Below, one piece after another: positions 60,036 to 64,000 of a stretch of 64,000 nucleotides of DNA. Position 1 is the first letter of the stretch. Each line of letters opens with the position of its first letter. The stretch is from Sipunculus nudus (lineage: Eukaryota; Annelida; Sipuncula; Golfingiida; Sipunculidae). The notes under the pieces are model-generated. The model ran no database searches. It was not told where the DNA came from and saw nothing but the letters and a program-made list of their open reading frames with translations. The stretch lies in contig CM049321.1 in NCBI GenBank assembly GCA_026874595.1, forward strand, positions 50,821,297 to 50,885,296. The letters are read 5' to 3'. The position numbers and the translations under genes are program-made.

Positions 60036-61286
60036 ATGCTTGCAGTACTTTGAATGCTGTTTTCTAGTTATTGTCTGTTTTCGCTGATGGAGCAAGAATC
60101 CTCAAGGACACATTGAAAAAAAATACTTCCCATCGGAATATTGATCGATTTATGCATAAGGTATAAAGTTATGTGTCATAACTGCTTCCTGGAGATAATG
60201 ACGAGCGTGTCTAATGCTTGCAGTCCTTTGAATGCTGTTTTCTAGCTATTGTCTGTATTCTGCTGATGGAGCAAGAATCCTCAAGGACACATTGAAAAAA
60301 TAATACTTCCCATCAGAATATTGATCGATTTATGCATAAGGTATAAAGTAATGTGTCATAACTGCTTCCTGGAGATAATGACGAGCGTGTCTAATGCTTG
60401 CAGTCCTTTGAATGCTGTTTTCTAGTTATTGTCTGTATTCTGCTGATGGAGCAAGAATCCTCAAGGACACATTGAAAAAATAATACTTCCCATCAGAATA
60501 TTGATCGATTTATGCATAAGGTATAAAGTAATGTGTCATAACTGCTTCCTGGAGATAATGACGAGCGTGTCTAATGCTTGCAGTCCTTTGAATGCTGTTT
60601 TCTAGTTATTGTCTGTATTCTGCTGATGGAGCAAGAATATTCAAGGACATGTTGAAAAAAATACTTCCCATTGGAATATTGATCGATTTATGCATAATGT
60701 ATAAAGTTATGTGTTATAACTGCTTCCTGAAAAATAATGACGAGCGTGTCTAATGCTTGCAGTCCTTTGAATGCTGTTTTCTAGTTATTGTCTGTATTCT
60801 GCTGATGGAGCAAGAATATTCAAGGACATGTTGAAAAAAAAATACTTCCCATTGGAATATTGATCGATTTATGCATAAGGTATAAAGTTATGTGTCATAA
60901 CTGCTTCCTGAAGATAATTACGAGCTTGTCTAATGCTTGCAGTCCTTTAAATGCTGTTTTCTAGTTATTGTCTGTATTCTGCTGATGGAGCAAGAATCCT
61001 AAAGGACACGTTAAAAAATACTTCCCATCAGAATATTGATCGATTTATGCATAAGGTATAAAGTTATGTGTCATAACTGCTTCCTGAAGATAATGACGAG
61101 CGTGTCTAATGCTTGCAGTCCTTTGAATGCTGTTTTCTAGTTATTGTCTGTATTCTGCTGATGGAGCAAGAATCCTAAAAGACACGTTAAAAAATACTTC
61201 CCATCGGATTATTGATCGATTTATGCATAATGTATAAAGTTATGTGTCATAACTGCTTCCTGAAGATAATGACGAGCTTGTCTAAT
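60036..61286. repeat. ~179-bp tandem repeat, seven units
   Basis: Units start with ATGCTTGCAGTCCTTTGAAT at 60036, 60214, 60394, 60574, 60753, 60933 and 61109; the last ends near 61286. Unit length is 176-180 bp. Differences lie mainly in the short A run and in AATCCTCAAGG or AATATTCAAGG variants. Units 2 and 3 are almost identical. No open frame persists through the units. It fits a minisatellite or satellite. Confidence 0.95.
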
Positions 61287-62159
61287 CAGCCATTAAAACA
61301 CAGGAAATTAAATGTAAAAGCGAACAGTTTAAATTAATTATTCAAACTGATTCAGTGCGTTTACCCATGACCCACTCCTTTTTGTTTATCACCATATCTA
61401 TTATTCCTATGTTGTTGTCCCCACGGGTGCTGTCTTGTGTTGAACATTTCAGTGTTTTCATTGCTCTTTGCATCTGATATTTAACATGGTTAAGCTCCCT
61501 TTAAACCGACTTTGGTTATAAATGAGACTCTGGGCTGTAGATTAATTTATGTTCTTAGATGACCTCATGGGGGGGGGGGGGGGGCTACTGGAGCTGAAAT
61601 TAGATTATCATATTTAACAATATCATGAATAGATTTCATTTGTGGGTCACACATACACACACACATATATGTAGTTTGTCAACGGATATTAAAATAATTA
61701 TGGCTCTGGTATTGATGTGTTTCAGTAACGATTTTTATCTCCGAAAGAAGGTATTTAGAAGTATTCCTAGTTTAGACAACAAGCGGCACGGTTCAGGGAT
61801 TAACATTCGTATTTGACAATTAGATATTTTCTATAAATATTAATTCTTTGCATCATCTGCAAGCTAATACAACCAGATTATGTATGACCATTATCCAAGG
61901 GCGTCAATACAAGTTGGGGGGGGGGGGGGTATTGAATCTATGTATCTCCCCACTTTTTAGTGGGGGGTGGTCAGTGTAAAAACCCCATGATATTAAGAGA
62001 ATAATATCTATATATTGGTTTCCTTTCTGAGTTTACTATGAAATATTATATATCTTAACCTGGAATAGAATTAGAGTATATACTGGAAACATAATCGCTT
62101 ATTTTTTTTTTTTTTTTAAAACCTGGTACTCTTATAATGTTATATACTTGAATTGTGTC
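61287..62159. other. No gene seen
   Basis: Contains G runs at about 61569-61584 and 61917-61930, a CA repeat near 61651 and a T run near 62102. Short open frames only. Confidence 0.45.
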
Positions 62160-62419
62160 ACACAGACAAGAATAGAAATCGTAAGGTCATGGGTTCGATT
62201 CCCATCGGCAGTGAACCGACTTTTCTGTGTATCCATGTTCCATTTCTTCGTACAGCGAACCAGCATGGCTATTCATTTATCTCTCTATATAATATATGCC
62301 GCACACCATATCAGGCCACCAGTTATCCCTGCTGCATGCAAAGTTGCTGTGCCAACACATGTAGTGGATAGTACTCGCTGGTTCTATAAAAGTGTGCAAA
62401 TACACAGAGGGGTCGGGGA

Positions 62420-62491
62420 TCTGCTGTAGCTCGGTGGATAGAGCAAGAGACCGGCAATCGTAAGGTCATGGGTTCGATTCCCATCGGCAGT
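62420..62491 (+). other. tRNA-like head, well folded
   Basis: The A box is TAGCTCGGTGG (62427-62437) and the B box is GGTTCGATTCC (62471-62481), at tRNA spacing. The D stem GCTC/GAGC and T stem ATGGG/CCCAT pair perfectly. The acceptor stem pairs in six of seven positions. The anticodon stem pairs poorly, so it is probably not a functional tRNA. Inverted arms flank it (62400-62416 and 62495-62511). Confidence 0.75.
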
Positions 62492-62558
62492 GAACCGACT
62501 TTTCTGCGTATTCATGTTCCATTTCTTCGTACAACTAACCAGCATGGCTATTCATTCA

Positions 62559-62615
<57 letters not shown>
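62559..62615. repeat. (CT)n(TA)n microsatellite
   Basis: CT run then TA run directly after the cassette tail. Confidence 0.95.
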
Positions 62616-62620
62616 TCTTC

Positions 62621-63428
62621 TTCACGCCTGCGAGTCACCCACCCCGCCCTTGATAAACTGATGCCACCACCATTATCACCACAATGGTATGCATAAGTCT
62701 TTAGCACTTAAATCCAAAATATTTTTGACCTACTTCATTTTTTTGTCGGTATTCTTCAGTTGACCGAATATCAATGCATTAAAAATGCTTCTGGGAGTTC
62801 AGACTTCATTATAGTGAAACTAGCTTTTTCCCTACAGGTATGATATTTACATGCCAAAACGAAAAAACCATTTACACGTATCATATTTATACCCTAATAG
62901 GGAACCCGGAAGCTGATCCTTTTGTTAACACTCTTTTCTCAAGCAACAGCTGCTCAGAGATCAGAGTACCAAGCAAGTCCAAATATAAAACATATTCATC
63001 AGTCAAATGCTTTCAAAATTTAAACTATGGTTTAAAGAACGGTAAAGCCCGAATTCCGTTCTCTTTGGGATTAAAAAAAAGTAGATTTCAATTTTTCATT
63101 ATATGATATACGGATCAACCAATATTTAATGAAGCATGTGAAAGTTAAAACAAGCAAATAATCGAGAAGACAGAAAACTAGCTCCCGAAATTACCAGACT
63201 CATTTGTTTTGTAAATAATTAAATTATCTTTTTTATGTTATAAGCAAGGTGTCAAAATAAAATGATTGTAGCTAAGCCTTTGGTTATCAAATAGGTTTGA
63301 TGCTTTTGACCACGATTTACTATAAGTAAGCGACTGATATAAAAACCGACATGAAGCAAAGAATGTATAAAATAGTCAAGATGTTTGCTTAATTATATTC
63401 ATAGAGGGCACTACGACCGCTCCAAAAT

Positions 63429-63500
<72 letters not shown>

Positions 63501-64000
63501 TTTTTCAAATCATTGTTGAATTAAACATTCGATATTGGCAACCTGTAAACAAAGGTATTGGTTTTTTTTTACTTCTGCATTATTCTGGTCATGAATTAGA
63601 GTATAACAAGGCAATAACTTTGCAAAAATGAATCCCATGTTGCGAAATAATCCATCTGGGCAACAAACATAAGATTGGGACTTATGTGTGGAAACCGGTT
63701 TTTTTCAGATATTTCAAATATTTTAACACTGGTATGTAAAACACTTTGTCCTTCTTCGATGCCTTGTAGACAGATAAATGTCCTAGGTAGCATTCCTACA
63801 AAAGGAAATTCCTTTAACGTGGTTCATGTGCTTAATATAATTTGCATATCAACTAATAGATTACCTGTGATAATTTAATTAGCGGACATGTTTTAATACC
63901 ACAAGTAGTTGTAGGCCAATGAACCGTACTTGACGCTCACAGATAAATGGCGATGAGAGCATTCATTTAATCAGAGAGGGAGGTAACATTAATGTGTATC
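62621..64000. other. No gene seen
   Basis: AT-rich. Open frames at 62840-63106, 63596-63793 and 63675-63878 are short, and the last two overlap on opposite strands. Confidence 0.4.
63432..63497. repeat. (TA)n microsatellite
   Basis: Pure TA run. Confidence 0.95.

Larger units (their letters stand above)
62160..62620 (+). mobile_element. Two-unit tRNA-like cassette element, locus 2
   Basis: GTGAACCGAC occurs at 62211 and 62490, so the units are 279 bp apart, close to the 284 bp at locus 1. Both units have the CGTAAGGTCATGGGTTCGAT block, the GTGAACCGACTTTTCTG tail, and CAGCATGGCTATTCATT followed by a microsatellite. The 110-bp body between them (62299-62410) matches locus 1. In unit 1 the A-box half of the head is lost; unit 2 has the complete head. 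Confidence 0.8.

Noticed and set aside
62420-62491. Functional tRNA gene
   Set aside because: D, T and most acceptor pairs are good, but the anticodon stem pairs poorly, and the sequence is joined to a repeat tail found elsewhere. A retroposon head is the better reading.

Overview
This is AT-rich, non-coding eukaryotic DNA, most likely from a marine invertebrate and probably a mollusc. The evidence is the absence of prokaryote-style gene packing, about twenty long (AT)n tracts, many pure C or G runs, tRNA-derived SINEs, LINE remnants, a Penelope-like retroelement, TTAA-flanked MITE-like repeats and tandem satellites. The mollusc assignment is an inference from the style of the repeats. I find no host gene that I can name. 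Two short open stretches (22.87 kb and 34.7-35.15 kb) could be isolated exons, at low confidence.

Layout. 0.4-2.4 kb: a MITE copy and a SINE. 3.7-14.8 kb: a diverged 4-5 kb segmental duplication. Between its copies lie a 32-bp satellite of about 33 units (9.1-10.16 kb) and a SINE. Copy 1 also carries a LINE tail. 14.88-15.30 kb: a 3'-truncated piece of a Penelope-like ORF. 16.0-17.5 kb: a SINE and a 142-bp tandem repeat. 18.9-20.5 kb: repeat units with a tRNA-like cassette between inverted arms, plus a second SINE type. 20.5-26.7 kb: mostly featureless. 26.7-27.45 kb: a minus-strand LINE reverse-transcriptase remnant. 30.7-33.3 kb: a SINE, then a plus-strand LINE remnant split by another SINE. 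34.7-35.15 kb: a possible membrane-protein exon. 35.8-38.5 kb: a segment bounded by perfect 17-bp inverted repeats ending in TTAA. 43.5-44.3 kb: a probable solo LTR inside an (AT)n tract. 51.5-57.4 kb: MITEs and the Penelope-like element, which has terminal direct repeats and a MITE inserted in its RT domain. 60.0-61.3 kb: seven copies of a ~179-bp tandem repeat. 62.2-62.6 kb: a second locus of the tRNA-like cassette element.

The window is therefore a layered archive of mobile elements: MITE in Penelope-like element, SINE in LINE, LTR in microsatellite, with several satellites. The two observations most worth following are the tRNA-like cassette family, which appears direct, flipped and deleted between the same inverted arms, and the Penelope-like element, whose tandem structure and nested insertion can be read directly.
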